Shown here piece by piece: positions 1 through 7,821 of a DNA stretch of 22,122 nucleotides. Position numbers and translations under genes: made by a program. How positions within the stretch are numbered: the first letter of the stretch is position 1; every line of letters begins with the position of its first letter. The notes below the pieces were generated by a model. The model saw only the letters and a program-made list of their open reading frames with translations, did not search any database and was not told the origin of the DNA. The DNA is from CAZLGC01 sp964559275 (GTDB lineage Bacteria > Patescibacteriota > CALEFQ01): NCBI GenBank assembly GCA_964559275.1, contig CAZLGC010000013.1:1-22122 (forward strand), in the 5' to 3' direction.

Positions 1-6
1 TGATGC

Positions 7-15
7 TGTTATAGT
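7..15 (+). promoter_or_regulatory. Extended -10 promoter element for the first gene
   Basis: TGT followed by TATAGT (TATAGT at 10-15) matches the extended -10 form seen repeatedly in this window. The predicted transcription start is near base 22, only about 6 bases before the ATG at 28, so the message would be almost leaderless. The -35 region lies outside the window. Confidence 0.45.
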
Positions 16-27
16 TCACTAAATTTC

Positions 28-357
28 ATGGAAAAATTACCAGATTGGTTTCGAGCTGAACACGATAATCCCGATAAAAAAGAAGATGGGAGTGTTTCGG
101 AATCAAAAAAGGAATCAACTGGGATTGAATCTTGGGTGCGTAGTCGTCGTACCGAAATTCTGACTGGTGATGAATCTGCAGAGTCGTTAGTCCTATCAGC
201 TGAAGATATTGAGGCGGCTGAGCAGTTGCTTGCTAGCAGAAAGGAAGACCTGGCAAAACTTACTAAAGATGCTCTCAAGGCACCTGGGGTGCAGGCAGAA
301 CAGAAAATAAACGGAGAACTTGAAGCCGAGATTTCTCGATTTCGGGAATCCGGTTGA
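28..357 (+). CDS. Small hydrophilic protein of unknown function
   Basis: I do not recognise this 109-residue protein. It is highly charged and has no signal peptide or membrane segment. The first third (about residues 12-35) is rich in Lys, Glu, Asp and Ser and probably disordered. The second half (about 60-109) reads as helices rich in Ala, Glu, Leu and Lys. The first ATG at 28 has no Shine-Dalgarno but sits just after an extended -10, and the frame runs intact to a TGA. The stop is 17 bases before secD, so the two are probably co-transcribed. A link to Sec translocation rests on position only. Confidence 0.7.
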   Translation: MEKLPDWFRAEHDNPDKKEDGSVSESKKESTGIESWVRSRRTEILTGDESAESLVLSAEDIEAAEQLLASRKEDLAKLTKDALKAPGVQAEQKINGELEAEISRFRESG

Positions 358-374
358 AGTAAAGAATTCTAATT

Positions 375-1958
375 ATGACCTCACGTCGTAGACTCTATAC
401 CAGCTTAATAATCATTGCCGTAGTCGTGGTCCTCGCGATAATTGTTGATATGCCGCAAGGGCCGAGTTTTGATTTCAATAAACTTGGTTTTCAGCCCCAA
501 GAAGGCGAAACTGAAGCTGATTTACTCAAACCCATAAAAGTTCATCTGGGCCTAGACCTACAGGGCGGCAGTCAGCTAGTTTATCAGGCCGATCTTAGCA
601 ATATTGATTCTGAGGATCGGCCCGAAGCTATGGCCGGAGTTCGTGATGTTATTGAACGTCGGGTAAATATGTTCGGTGTTTCCGAGCCGGTTGTGCAAGT
701 TTCAGGTGATGATCGCTTGATTGTAGAGTTGGCTGGTATTAAGGATATCGACGCGGCCATTTCCGCTATAGGTGAAACTCCCACTCTGGAATTCCAGGAA
801 GAGGTGATTTCCCCGGACATGGAAATTCAGGCGGAGGGGGAGACTATAGAAGAATCGGCTACGGAAGAAGAAGGGGAAGGGCGTCCGGCTGAGGAGCCTA
901 GATCAGATCGTCGTCTGGCTCAGGATGAAACCACGGAAGAAAACAGTGAGGCGGAAGGAGAAGAACTGCCCGAACTAACACCGGAAGAGATAGAGGAAAT
1001 AACTAGTGAAATTACGGATGAAGAGGGTAACCCTATTGATGTTAGCGCGCTTTTGCAAGAACCTCAGTTTGAGCCTACCGGCCTGACCGGTAAAAATCTC
1101 AAAAGTGCCCAGGTCGTTTTCCCGCAGCAGGGAGTCGGAACCCCGCAAGTGCAGCTGGAATTTGATGATGAGGGCAAGGCTTTGTTTGCTGAAATTACCG
1201 AGCGCAATGTCGGCAATAGGGTAGCGATTCTGATTGACGGCGTTATTATTAGTGCGCCGGTAGTCCAGGAAAGAATCGGTGAAGGCACAGCTGTTATCAC
1301 TGGTGATTTCACTATCGACGAAGCCAAGGAGCTGGCGCGTAATCTCAATGCCGGAGCTCTGCCGGTTCCAATTGAACTCATCAGTCGCCAGACAGTCGGG
1401 GCGACGTTGGGACAAGAATCAGTCCAAAAAAGTCTGATCGCCGGGCTGATTGGTCTGCTAGCGGTAGCGATATTCATGATTGCTTATTACCGCTTGCCGG
1501 GTATCCTGGCGGTGGCAGCTCTGATTATCTATGCTCTGATCGTTTTGGCAATATTTAAATTGATTCCGGTAACTCTGACATTAGCCGGAGTAGCTGGTTT
1601 CATATTATCTATTGGGATGGCGGTGGATGCAAATGTTTTGATTTTCGAAAGATTCCGGGAGGAGGCGCGGCAGGGTAAACCGCTCTCAGCAGCCATCGAT
1701 AAGGGTTTCAAAGAAGCTTGGTCTTCAATCCGGGATTCAAATATATCAACACTTATCACTTGTATCATCTTGTACTGGTTCGGAACTAGCATTATTAAAG
1801 GATTTGCTCTAACACTGGGAATCGGTGTTTTGATCAGTATGATTTCTGCGATTACAATCACCCAGACATTCCTCAAGCTTTCGGCGACTAAATATATGCA
1901 AAAGCACACCTGGTGGTACGGGCTGAAACCCAAAACTAATCCGAAGACAGAGAAATAA
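375..1958 (+). CDS. secD: Protein translocase subunit SecD
   Basis: SecD pairs with SecF in the membrane and uses the proton gradient to help move proteins through SecYEG. The 527-residue product has one membrane helix near the N-terminus (about residues 7-26), the GLDLQGG motif (about 58-64), a large external domain, and five hydrophobic segments in the last 180 residues. The channel motif VDANVLIFER is at 417-426. The TGLTGKNL segment and the NAGALPVPIEL segment before the membrane part are typical of the family. Between about residues 143 and 220 lies a long stretch dominated by Glu, probably a disordered acidic loop absent from standard SecD. secF starts one base after the stop, so translation is probably coupled. 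Confidence 0.97.
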   Translation: MTSRRRLYTSLIIIAVVVVLAIIVDMPQGPSFDFNKLGFQPQEGETEADLLKPIKVHLGLDLQGGSQLVYQADLSNIDSEDRPEAMAGVRDVIERRVNMFGVSEPVVQVSGDDRLIVELAGIKDIDAAISAIGETPTLEFQEEVISPDMEIQAEGETIEESATEEEGEGRPAEEPRSDRRLAQDETTEENSEAEGEELPELTPEEIEEITSEITDEEGNPIDVSALLQEPQFEPTGLTGKNLKSAQVVFPQQGVGTPQVQLEFDDEGKALFAEITERNVGNRVAILIDGVIISAPVVQERIGEGTAVITGDFTIDEAKELARNLNAGALPVPIELISRQTVGATLGQESVQKSLIAGLIGLLAVAIFMIAYYRLPGILAVAALIIYALIVLAIFKLIPVTLTLAGVAGFILSIGMAVDANVLIFERFREEARQGKPLSAAIDKGFKEAWSSIRDSNISTLITCIILYWFGTSIIKGFALTLGIGVLISMISAITITQTFLKLSATKYMQKHTWWYGLKPKTNPKTEK

Positions 1959-1959
1959 T

Positions 1960-2844
1960 ATGTTCAATATAATTGGGCACCGCAAAATTTGGTTCTTAGT
2001 CTCCGGTATCCTGGTCGGCGCCAGCATCGTTTTGTTGCTGGTTTATGGACTGAATCTTGGTATTGATTTCACTGGGGGCAGTTTGCTGGAAATACAATTC
2101 AAGGATGATCGTCCGGTAGCTCAGGAACTGGTTGACGATTTTTCCGGCGGTGAATGGGGTGATATCAAAGCCCAGCCGGCGGGGGAGAGTAACATGGTTG
2201 TGCGTACCCAGGAGCTGAGCAACGAGCAGAAAAACGCTTTGGAAGATAAGATTTCGGAAAAATTTGGCGAAGTTGAAGAACTTCGGTTTGACACCATCGG
2301 TCCGACAATCGGGAAAGAACTTAGCCAAAAAGCGATTTGGGCGATTATTGTGGTGCTGATTGCTATCGTAGCTTATATTGCCTACGCCTTCCGGAAAGTT
2401 TCCGGGCCGATTGCTTCCTGGAAATTTGGGGTTTGCGCGCTGATAGCTTTGGCTCATGACATTCTGATTGCCATGGGTATATTCGTTGTACTCGGTTTGG
2501 TCCTGAATGTTGAGATAGATACGCTGTTTGTAGTCGCTTTGCTGACTATTCTTGGTTATTCAGTCAACGACACCATTGTAGTATTCGACCGAGTGCGTGA
2601 CGTTCTGCTCAAAGAAAATTTGCCTTTTGAAGAAGCGGCTGAAAAAGGTTTGCATAATACAATCGTTCGATCTCTCAATACATCCCTGACGACCCTGTTT
2701 GTTTTGCTGGCTATATTTCTGTTTGGCGGTGAAACTATCCAGTACTTTGTTTTAGCTCTAATTATCGGAGTATTAGTCGGCACTTATTCATCAATTTTTG
2801 TAGCGACTCCGGTACTGGTAGCCTGGCAAAAGTGGCGTAAATAA
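1960..2844 (+). CDS. secF: Protein translocase subunit SecF
   Basis: SecF is the partner of SecD in the accessory translocase complex. The 294-residue protein has an N-terminal membrane helix (about 10-32), the GIDFTGG motif just after it (about 37-43), a short external domain, and a C-terminal block of hydrophobic segments from about residue 125. The conserved NDTIVVFDR motif is at 203-211. Length and order match ordinary bacterial SecF. The ATG is two bases after the secD TAA. A terminator follows 20 bases after the stop, ending the secDF unit. Confidence 0.97.
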   Translation: MFNIIGHRKIWFLVSGILVGASIVLLLVYGLNLGIDFTGGSLLEIQFKDDRPVAQELVDDFSGGEWGDIKAQPAGESNMVVRTQELSNEQKNALEDKISEKFGEVEELRFDTIGPTIGKELSQKAIWAIIVVLIAIVAYIAYAFRKVSGPIASWKFGVCALIALAHDILIAMGIFVVLGLVLNVEIDTLFVVALLTILGYSVNDTIVVFDRVRDVLLKENLPFEEAAEKGLHNTIVRSLNTSLTTLFVLLAIFLFGGETIQYFVLALIIGVLVGTYSSIFVATPVLVAWQKWRK

Positions 2845-2866
2845 GGAATAAATAATTTGTTCAAGC

Positions 2867-2898
2867 GACGGACACCTGAATTGGGCCCGTCTTTTTTT
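2867..2898 (+). terminator. Rho-independent terminator after secF
   Basis: GACGG (2867-2871) pairs with CCGTC (2887-2891). The inner part can add C-G pairs around a short loop with one mismatch and one bulge, and seven T follow. It separates secDF from the next promoter. Confidence 0.75.
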
Positions 2899-2909
2899 AG
2901 ACAATTTTC

Positions 2910-2938
2910 TTGACTTATATTCAATACTATGTTATTCT
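2910..2938 (+). promoter_or_regulatory. Promoter for the sigma-4/HARE gene
   Basis: TTGACT at 2910-2915, a 17-base spacer, then TATTCT at 2933-2938 preceded by TGT (extended -10). The predicted start is near 2945, leaving a leader of about 90 bases. Confidence 0.7.
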
Positions 2939-2954
2939 CTCTCTACTAAGGAGT

Positions 2955-2970
2955 GGGGCTTATTGGCTCC
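2955..2970 (+). other. Possible leader hairpin
   Basis: GGGGCT (2955-2960) can pair with GGCTCC (2965-2970), including two wobble pairs, around a 4-base loop, near the 5' end of the predicted leader of the downstream gene. It resembles no riboswitch I know. It could affect mRNA stability or be chance. Confidence 0.3.
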
Positions 2971-3034
2971 GTTCCGAGGTGAAGTTTTTGTCTTATTTTA
3001 GCTAAAAATCATTAATTCTGTTTAGGGAAAGTAT

Positions 3035-4132
3035 ATGTCAAAAAAATCTATTCTCGAAGAAGTTTTGTCTTCTCAAGATGAAAAAAGCTTGCAGGACTTT
3101 GATCCCGCTGGCTCTGTTTTGTCACTTTTGAAAGCAGTTGATAGCCGCGGTGCTGACATTATCCGTCAGCGCTACAGCCTGGATGGTCGCCCGGCTCGAA
3201 CTTTGGAGGAAATCGGCAGCAACTACGGCGTTACGCGCGAGCGAATCCGCCAGGTTCAGTCAGCTACTTTGAAAGAGCTGCGCGATAAACAAAATTCACT
3301 TGATCCGGTAAGCAAAGTTATCGTTTCTGTACTGAATTCCACCGGTAAAGTTATGGAAGAAAACCATCTGGTGGACACTATGCTGGAAGCCAAGGAAGCC
3401 GGTCAAGCAGACAGAGCGGCGGTGCTATTCATTTTGGAATTACATGATGACTTCAAACGTTTTGATGAAAACAGCGATTTTCATCGGGCTTGGGGAACCA
3501 AGGATGCCGAACTGGAAACTGCCCGGGAAATTATCGATGCTTTCCATGAGGTTTTGCAGAAAAATGGAGAACCGGTTTCTCATGAAAATGTTACAGATCA
3601 TCTTTCGGACCACCCGGTTTACGAGAAACACGGTGATAACCTGGATGAGAACTCCGTTGCGGCAATTCTGATGATTAGCAAGGGCGTCAGACGAAATCCT
3701 TTCGGTGAATGGGGACTGGCTGACTGGGCCCAGATTTCACCGCGCGGCGTCAAAGACAAGGCTTACATTGTTCTTTCCAAGAACGGTGATCCGCTTCATT
3801 TCGTTGATATTGCCAAAGAAATCGATGCCAGCGGTTTTGACCAGAAGAAAGCTCACCCGCAAACAGTTCACAATGAACTGATTAAGGATGACCGGTTTGT
3901 GCTGGTGGGTCGGGGTATTTACGCCCTCAAAGAATGGGGTTATGAACCCGGTACTGTTGCCGATGTGCTGGAGAAAATTATGCAGCGCAAAGAGCAACCG
4001 ATAACTCGTGAAGAACTGGTAAAAGAGGTAATGAAACAGCGTTTAGTCAAGAAAAACACCATCCTATTGGGTTTGCAAAATAAAGACAAGTTTGTTCGGC
4101 AAGAAGACGGTCGTTACCGATTAGCCGAATAA
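3035..4132 (+). CDS. Sigma-70 region 4 and HARE-HTH domain protein
   Basis: This 365-residue protein is probably a transcription regulator. Residues about 36-85 form a sigma-70 region 4 helix-turn-helix: an RQRYSLDG segment, then TLEEIG, then the recognition helix VTRERIRQVQ. There is no region 2 or region 3, so it cannot act as a normal sigma factor that melts promoters. The C-terminal part (about 235-365) resembles the HARE-HTH fold of the RNA polymerase delta subunit, with a central motif of DRFVLVGRGIYAL type. A second, shorter winged-helix-like unit follows and ends in DGRYRLAE. The middle is helical and not recognised. The ATG has a moderate AGGGAAAG upstream. The gene has its own promoter. 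Domain assignment is firm for region 4 and good for HARE; the role is inferred. Confidence 0.85.
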   Translation: MSKKSILEEVLSSQDEKSLQDFDPAGSVLSLLKAVDSRGADIIRQRYSLDGRPARTLEEIGSNYGVTRERIRQVQSATLKELRDKQNSLDPVSKVIVSVLNSTGKVMEENHLVDTMLEAKEAGQADRAAVLFILELHDDFKRFDENSDFHRAWGTKDAELETAREIIDAFHEVLQKNGEPVSHENVTDHLSDHPVYEKHGDNLDENSVAAILMISKGVRRNPFGEWGLADWAQISPRGVKDKAYIVLSKNGDPLHFVDIAKEIDASGFDQKKAHPQTVHNELIKDDRFVLVGRGIYALKEWGYEPGTVADVLEKIMQRKEQPITREELVKEVMKQRLVKKNTILLGLQNKDKFVRQEDGRYRLAE

Positions 4133-4141
4133 AATAAATTG

Positions 4142-4150
4142 TGCTATAAT
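4142..4150 (+). promoter_or_regulatory. Extended -10 promoter for the TraG-like unit
   Basis: TGC followed by TATAAT (4145-4150), 13 bases after the stop of the previous gene and with no clear -35. The predicted start near 4157 gives a leader of about 57 bases that contains a GCGGA/TCCGC hairpin (4165-4178) and the N gap. Confidence 0.65.
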
Positions 4151-4197
4151 CAAGGGGTCGCGGGGCGGAATAATCCGCTAATGTTTGGGTTATAAAC

Positions 4198-4207
4198 NNN
4201 NNNNNNN
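4198..4207. other. Assembly gap of 10 N
   Basis: Ten undetermined bases in the leader of the next gene. A run of exactly 10 N is commonly a scaffolder placeholder, so the true distance here is unknown. Leader sequence, an RBS or more could be missing. Confidence 0.98.
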
Positions 4208-4213
4208 ACAACG

Positions 4214-5536
4214 ATGTCAGAATTTCTTACATCACTACAGTCAGGTTTGGTCGAGGCTTTTACTACCGGTCCCTTTGTATATGTTTGGTTTTTGCTTGGA
4301 AAAACATGGTGGCTTTTTGTGCCACTGTTTTTGTTAATGGCGTCCTGGTGGTATTGGGTTGATTATATTCAGACCCAGTTCGTAAAGGGGCTTGATTTTC
4401 GCCTGCTGACTGTGACCGTTCCCAAGGATGCCGAGCGGACACCCAAATCAATGGAGCAGATCTTTGCGGCTGCCTTTGGGATGGCGCACGGTATTAATAT
4501 GTTTGAGAAATACTGGAAGGGCGGTGTGCAAGAATTCTTCAGTGCTGAACTGATTGGAATTGCCGGACATATCCGCTATATTTTCCGAATGCCGTTTGCT
4601 TTCCGTGATCTTTTTGAGGCCAACATATATGCGCAGTACCCGGAAGCAGAAATCACCGAAGTTGAAGATTATACGCAGCTGATCCCGGATGATTTTCTGG
4701 AAAGGGGTTATAAGGCCTGGGGAGCAGAGATTTTGCTTCTTAAGGAGGATGCATACCCGATCCGCACCTACCCCGATTTTGAAGAACGTATTACCCAAGA
4801 AGTCATTGATCCTATGTCGTCTATCACGGAATTAATGAGCCTAATGGGAGAGGGGGAGCAGCTATGGGTGCAATGGGTTTGCCGACCAGTCATGTCCAAA
4901 GACCACAATTGGGTTAAAGAGGGCGAAGCACTGCGAGATAAGCTTCTGGGAAAACTACCACCGGCGCAGGCAAACGCGGTTATGTCAGCGCTGTCTACTC
5001 CCTTGAATGCGGCCGGAAATGTTATCGACCAGGCGTTAGGATACGAGGCTATTACTGCGGAAACTCCGGAACAAAAGATGCCTCTAATGTCCCCCGATTT
5101 ATATAACGCTTTGTTGGCGCTAGATAGAAATATGGCGAAGCTAGGATTTGAGGTCCACGGGCGGGTATTTTATGTGGCGAAAAAAGACACTTATCTTATC
5201 CAGCGCGGTGTTACTGGTTTCTTCGGTTATCTGCAACATTTCAATACTCAGAACCTAAACGGTTTCAAGCCGGACAACAAAATGAAGACAAAGGTTGACT
5301 ATTTCATGCGTGATTACCGGGAATACTGGCGCAAACGGCGGATGTTAGAAGTCTGTCAGACGCGGAGTATGTGGGTCGGCAACAAACCTTTCATTTTAAC
5401 TACCGAAGAGCTGGCCACGGTCTTTCACTTCCCAATGCCGACGGTCAAAGCCAAGACTATAGAGCGGGTTGAGGCCAGAAAGGGCGCTGCTCCGCGAGAT
5501 TTGCCGATTGCCGGTAGCCCGATTAAGACTAAATAG
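4214..5536 (+). CDS. Membrane protein paired with a TraG-like ATPase
   Basis: This 440-residue protein has one long hydrophobic stretch near the N-terminus (about residues 23-52, rich in Trp and Phe; one or two membrane passes) followed by a large soluble domain, likely on the cytoplasmic side. I recognise no catalytic motif. The next gene, for a TraG/VirD4-like ATPase, starts two bases after the stop, so the two products very probably act together, perhaps with this one as the membrane anchor or partner. The C-terminal segment (from about 365) has an HFPMPTVKAKTIERV stretch before a short tail rich in basic residues and Pro. The first ATG is used here, but it is only six bases from the N gap, so an upstream start cannot be excluded. 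Confidence 0.85.
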   Translation: MSEFLTSLQSGLVEAFTTGPFVYVWFLLGKTWWLFVPLFLLMASWWYWVDYIQTQFVKGLDFRLLTVTVPKDAERTPKSMEQIFAAAFGMAHGINMFEKYWKGGVQEFFSAELIGIAGHIRYIFRMPFAFRDLFEANIYAQYPEAEITEVEDYTQLIPDDFLERGYKAWGAEILLLKEDAYPIRTYPDFEERITQEVIDPMSSITELMSLMGEGEQLWVQWVCRPVMSKDHNWVKEGEALRDKLLGKLPPAQANAVMSALSTPLNAAGNVIDQALGYEAITAETPEQKMPLMSPDLYNALLALDRNMAKLGFEVHGRVFYVAKKDTYLIQRGVTGFFGYLQHFNTQNLNGFKPDNKMKTKVDYFMRDYREYWRKRRMLEVCQTRSMWVGNKPFILTTEELATVFHFPMPTVKAKTIERVEARKGAAPRDLPIAGSPIKTK

Positions 5537-5538
5537 CT

Positions 5539-7305
5539 ATGCCAGAAGAGAGTATAAATGTTTTCGGTGAAACCAATTTCCGCAACCAGCGGACCCAGTT
5601 TGGTATAAAAACAGACGATCGTCGCCGGCATATGTATGTTATCGGGAAGACCGGTATGGGTAAATCTCACTTGCTACGGAACCTGGCTTACAACGATGTC
5701 CATGCCAACCGTGGACTGGCTTTCATTGACCCGCACGGGGATTCGGCGGACTGGCTCTTGGAACATATTCCCAAGGAACGTATCAACGACGTTGTCTATA
5801 TCAATCCGACTGACATTGACTATCCGGTGGCTTTCAATGTTTTGGAAAAGACTGATCGTCGTTTCCACAACCTGGTGGCTGACGGGCTGGTGGGTATTTT
5901 CAAAAAAATCTGGGCTGATTCCTGGGGGCCGCGCCTGGAGTACTTGCTGCGCAACGCTCTTTTGGCTCTGCTGGATTACCAGGACAGCACGTTGCTGGGT
6001 GTGACTCGTATGCTAGTTGATAAGTCTTACCGTAAAAAAGTTATTAAGCAGATCCAGGATCCGGTGGTGAAAGCTTTCTGGGTTGATGAATTTTCCCGTT
6101 ATAATGACAGGTTTTTAGTCGAGGCGATTGCTCCTATTCAGAATAAGGTCGGGCAGTTTCTGGCTAATGCTGTTATCCGTAATATTGTCGGTCAGACTAA
6201 AAGTACGATTGACATGCGTGAGCTTATGGATAACGGCAAAATTCTTATTCTGAATCTCTCCAAAGGAAAGATTGGTGAAGAGAGTAGTGCTCTCTTGGGA
6301 GCGATGATTGTAACCAAACTCAGCTTGGCCGCCATGAGCCGGGCCGATATTCCGGAGGAAGAGCGGCGCGATTTCTTCTTGTATGTAGATGAGTTTCAGA
6401 CTTTCGCCACCGAGAGTTTCGCTGACGTTTTATCAGAAGCTCGAAAGTATCGTCTTAGTCTAACCATGGCTCATCAGTATATTGAACAAATGCCAGAAGC
6501 GGTGGCGAATGCAGTATTTGGTAATGTCGGAACAATAGTTTCATTTCGGGTGGGGGCAATGGATGCTGAGGTACTGGAAAAGGAATTTGAACCGGTTTTT
6601 ATGCAACAGGATCTGGTTAATCTGCCTAAGTATCACTACTATATAAAACTGATGATTGACGGCGTGGCCGGAGAAGGATTTAGTGCCAATACCATTAATA
6701 TGCAGTTCGAGCCGACGGGGAATATGCAGAAGGTCGTCCGGGTTTCTCGGGAGCGATACGCCAACCCGCGGAAAGAAGTCGAAGACAAAATTGCTCGTTG
6801 GAGCGGAGTGTTCGACGCCAAGGATATTCCAGACGAAGAAAAGCCTAAGCCGAAATTTCAATACACACCAAAGTACAAACCGAAAGGCGGGGGAGATCGT
6901 AAACCGCGGCGAGGTGGAAGGGATAGAGGTGGTGATCAGCGACGACCCCAGCGTCCCCAGCAAAGCAAGCGGCCGCAAGAGAGTGCTCCACCCAAAGGTG
7001 GTGGTAAGCAGAGAGACAAAGACCACGCCTGGATACCAACACCGGAAGCAATAGAGCAGGTCAAAACCGATCAGAAAAGTCAGCCAGCGGCGTCACCAAA
7101 GAAATCTGAAAGCGAAAAATCCGGTCGTCCCAAGGGTTGGCAACCGCCCAAACCGCCAGCTGTCCCAGCCGGACAGCGCCAGAAAAAGAATCCAGAGATT
7201 TCACTAGATGAAGCCGTCAAGCAAAAACCGCAATCAATGCATCAGCCTAAAAAGAATAGTGCGGGGAAGAACGATGTGCAGCCCGGTCAGAAAGTGAAAA
7301 TGTAG
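5539..7305 (+). CDS. TraG/VirD4/HerA-type DNA-pumping ATPase
   Basis: This 588-residue P-loop ATPase belongs to the group containing type IV secretion coupling proteins and HerA-like DNA translocases. The Walker A motif GKTGMGKS is at residues 36-43. An IDPHGD segment follows about 30 residues later. The Walker B region FFLYVDEFQTF is at 279-289, with the DE pair at 284-285. The segment SEARKYRLSLTMAHQY matches the TraG/TraD C-terminal signature. Beyond about residue 430 the chain becomes a long Pro-, Lys-, Arg-, Gly- and Gln-rich tail with RGG-like stretches, probably disordered and able to bind nucleic acid. There is no membrane helix; the preceding protein probably provides it. No relaxase, VirB4 or pilus gene is present, so conjugation is not implied. 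Confidence 0.9.
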   Translation: MPEESINVFGETNFRNQRTQFGIKTDDRRRHMYVIGKTGMGKSHLLRNLAYNDVHANRGLAFIDPHGDSADWLLEHIPKERINDVVYINPTDIDYPVAFNVLEKTDRRFHNLVADGLVGIFKKIWADSWGPRLEYLLRNALLALLDYQDSTLLGVTRMLVDKSYRKKVIKQIQDPVVKAFWVDEFSRYNDRFLVEAIAPIQNKVGQFLANAVIRNIVGQTKSTIDMRELMDNGKILILNLSKGKIGEESSALLGAMIVTKLSLAAMSRADIPEEERRDFFLYVDEFQTFATESFADVLSEARKYRLSLTMAHQYIEQMPEAVANAVFGNVGTIVSFRVGAMDAEVLEKEFEPVFMQQDLVNLPKYHYYIKLMIDGVAGEGFSANTINMQFEPTGNMQKVVRVSRERYANPRKEVEDKIARWSGVFDAKDIPDEEKPKPKFQYTPKYKPKGGGDRKPRRGGRDRGGDQRRPQRPQQSKRPQESAPPKGGGKQRDKDHAWIPTPEAIEQVKTDQKSQPAASPKKSESEKSGRPKGWQPPKPPAVPAGQRQKKNPEISLDEAVKQKPQSMHQPKKNSAGKNDVQPGQKVKM

Positions 7306-7307
7306 GT

Positions 7308-7652
7308 ATGGACAAAATCACAATAACCCAAATCATTGTTTGGTCACTGGCATTTACATTTGTTCTATCACCCTTGCTTATCGTGCGGGCGACAGATTCT
7401 GTTATTATTGAAACTGATAGCATCGATGAAAATCGGTTACAACCGCGGATTGGGGAAGGGGCAGCTGTGGGTCCCATCACCGAACCAGAGCCAACGGCAG
7501 CGGATCTAGAGGCTGCTGCTCCGGAGCAGGTCCCGGAAAATATATCTGTATATTTATTGAAACAATGGTGGTTCTGGTTAATGATAGTGGTAGCGACAAG
7601 TGTGACTGGTTTTGTCTCATATGAAAGGCTACATCTCGTAAATAATAAGTGA
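7308..7652 (+). CDS. Small double-membrane-segment protein
   Basis: The protein is 114 residues long and I do not recognise a family. An N-terminal hydrophobic segment (about residues 8-27) ends at a possible signal-peptidase site (VRATDS). An acidic, Pro- and Ala-rich stretch (about 28-80) follows, then a second hydrophobic segment rich in Trp and Val (about 84-104). Either the protein spans twice with an exposed loop, or it is secreted and C-terminally anchored. The ATG is three bases after the ATPase stop and the gene ends just before a terminator, so it is the third gene of the TraG-like unit and may help localise that machinery. Confidence 0.75.
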   Translation: MDKITITQIIVWSLAFTFVLSPLLIVRATDSVIIETDSIDENRLQPRIGEGAAVGPITEPEPTAADLEAAAPEQVPENISVYLLKQWWFWLMIVVATSVTGFVSYERLHLVNNK

Positions 7653-7659
7653 ACCTGAC

Positions 7660-7692
7660 ACCAAAACATGTATTTTATTGTTTTGGTTTTTT
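7660..7692 (+). terminator. Rho-independent terminator after the TraG-like unit
   Basis: CCAAAACA (7661-7668) and TGTTTTGG (7679-7686) form a perfect 8-bp stem, extended by one A-T pair (7660-7687), with a 10-base loop and six T from 7687. It isolates the following MVP gene from upstream transcription. Confidence 0.85.
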
Positions 7693-7706
7693 ATATTATC
7701 CTGGTA

Positions 7707-7735
7707 TTGACATTTCGCAAAACAAATGATATTGT
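7707..7735 (+). promoter_or_regulatory. Strong promoter of the MVP-like gene
   Basis: Perfect -35 TTGACA (7707-7712), a 17-base spacer, and TATTGT (7730-7735) preceded by TGA, giving an extended -10. This is the best consensus promoter in the window. The predicted start is near 7742. Confidence 0.8.
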
Positions 7736-7739
7736 CAGC

Positions 7740-7765
7740 TGTTACGTTAGTCTAAAAACGTGACA
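7740..7765 (+). other. 5'-terminal mRNA hairpin or operator
   Basis: GTTACGTT (7741-7748) pairs with AACGTGAC (7757-7764), with one G-T wobble, plus an outer T-A pair, around an 8-base loop. It falls almost exactly at the predicted transcription start. A hairpin at the very 5' end can protect an mRNA from decay; as DNA the same dyad could be an operator. Confidence 0.5.
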
Positions 7766-7806
7766 AGTTTCTTTGAGAATTTAAGCGTTTCTTTCAACTC
7801 TAACCC

Positions 7807-7813
7807 AAGGAGG
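7807..7813 (+). promoter_or_regulatory. Consensus Shine-Dalgarno of the MVP-like gene
   Basis: AAGGAGG lies 8 bases before the ATG at 7822, ideal in sequence and spacing. It is unusual here: most other genes in the window have no recognisable Shine-Dalgarno. It fixes the start codon. Confidence 0.85.
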
Positions 7814-7821
7814 GAGATACT

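Noticed and set aside
4214..7652. An integrative conjugative element
   Set aside because: Only a coupling-type ATPase and two membrane proteins are present. There is no relaxase, VirB4, integrase or attachment repeat in the window.
7653..7821. A vault RNA gene next to the MVP gene
   Set aside because: The gap is explained by a terminator, a promoter, a short hairpin and the leader. I see no compact RNA with polymerase III-like boxes, nor would those be expected in a bacterium.
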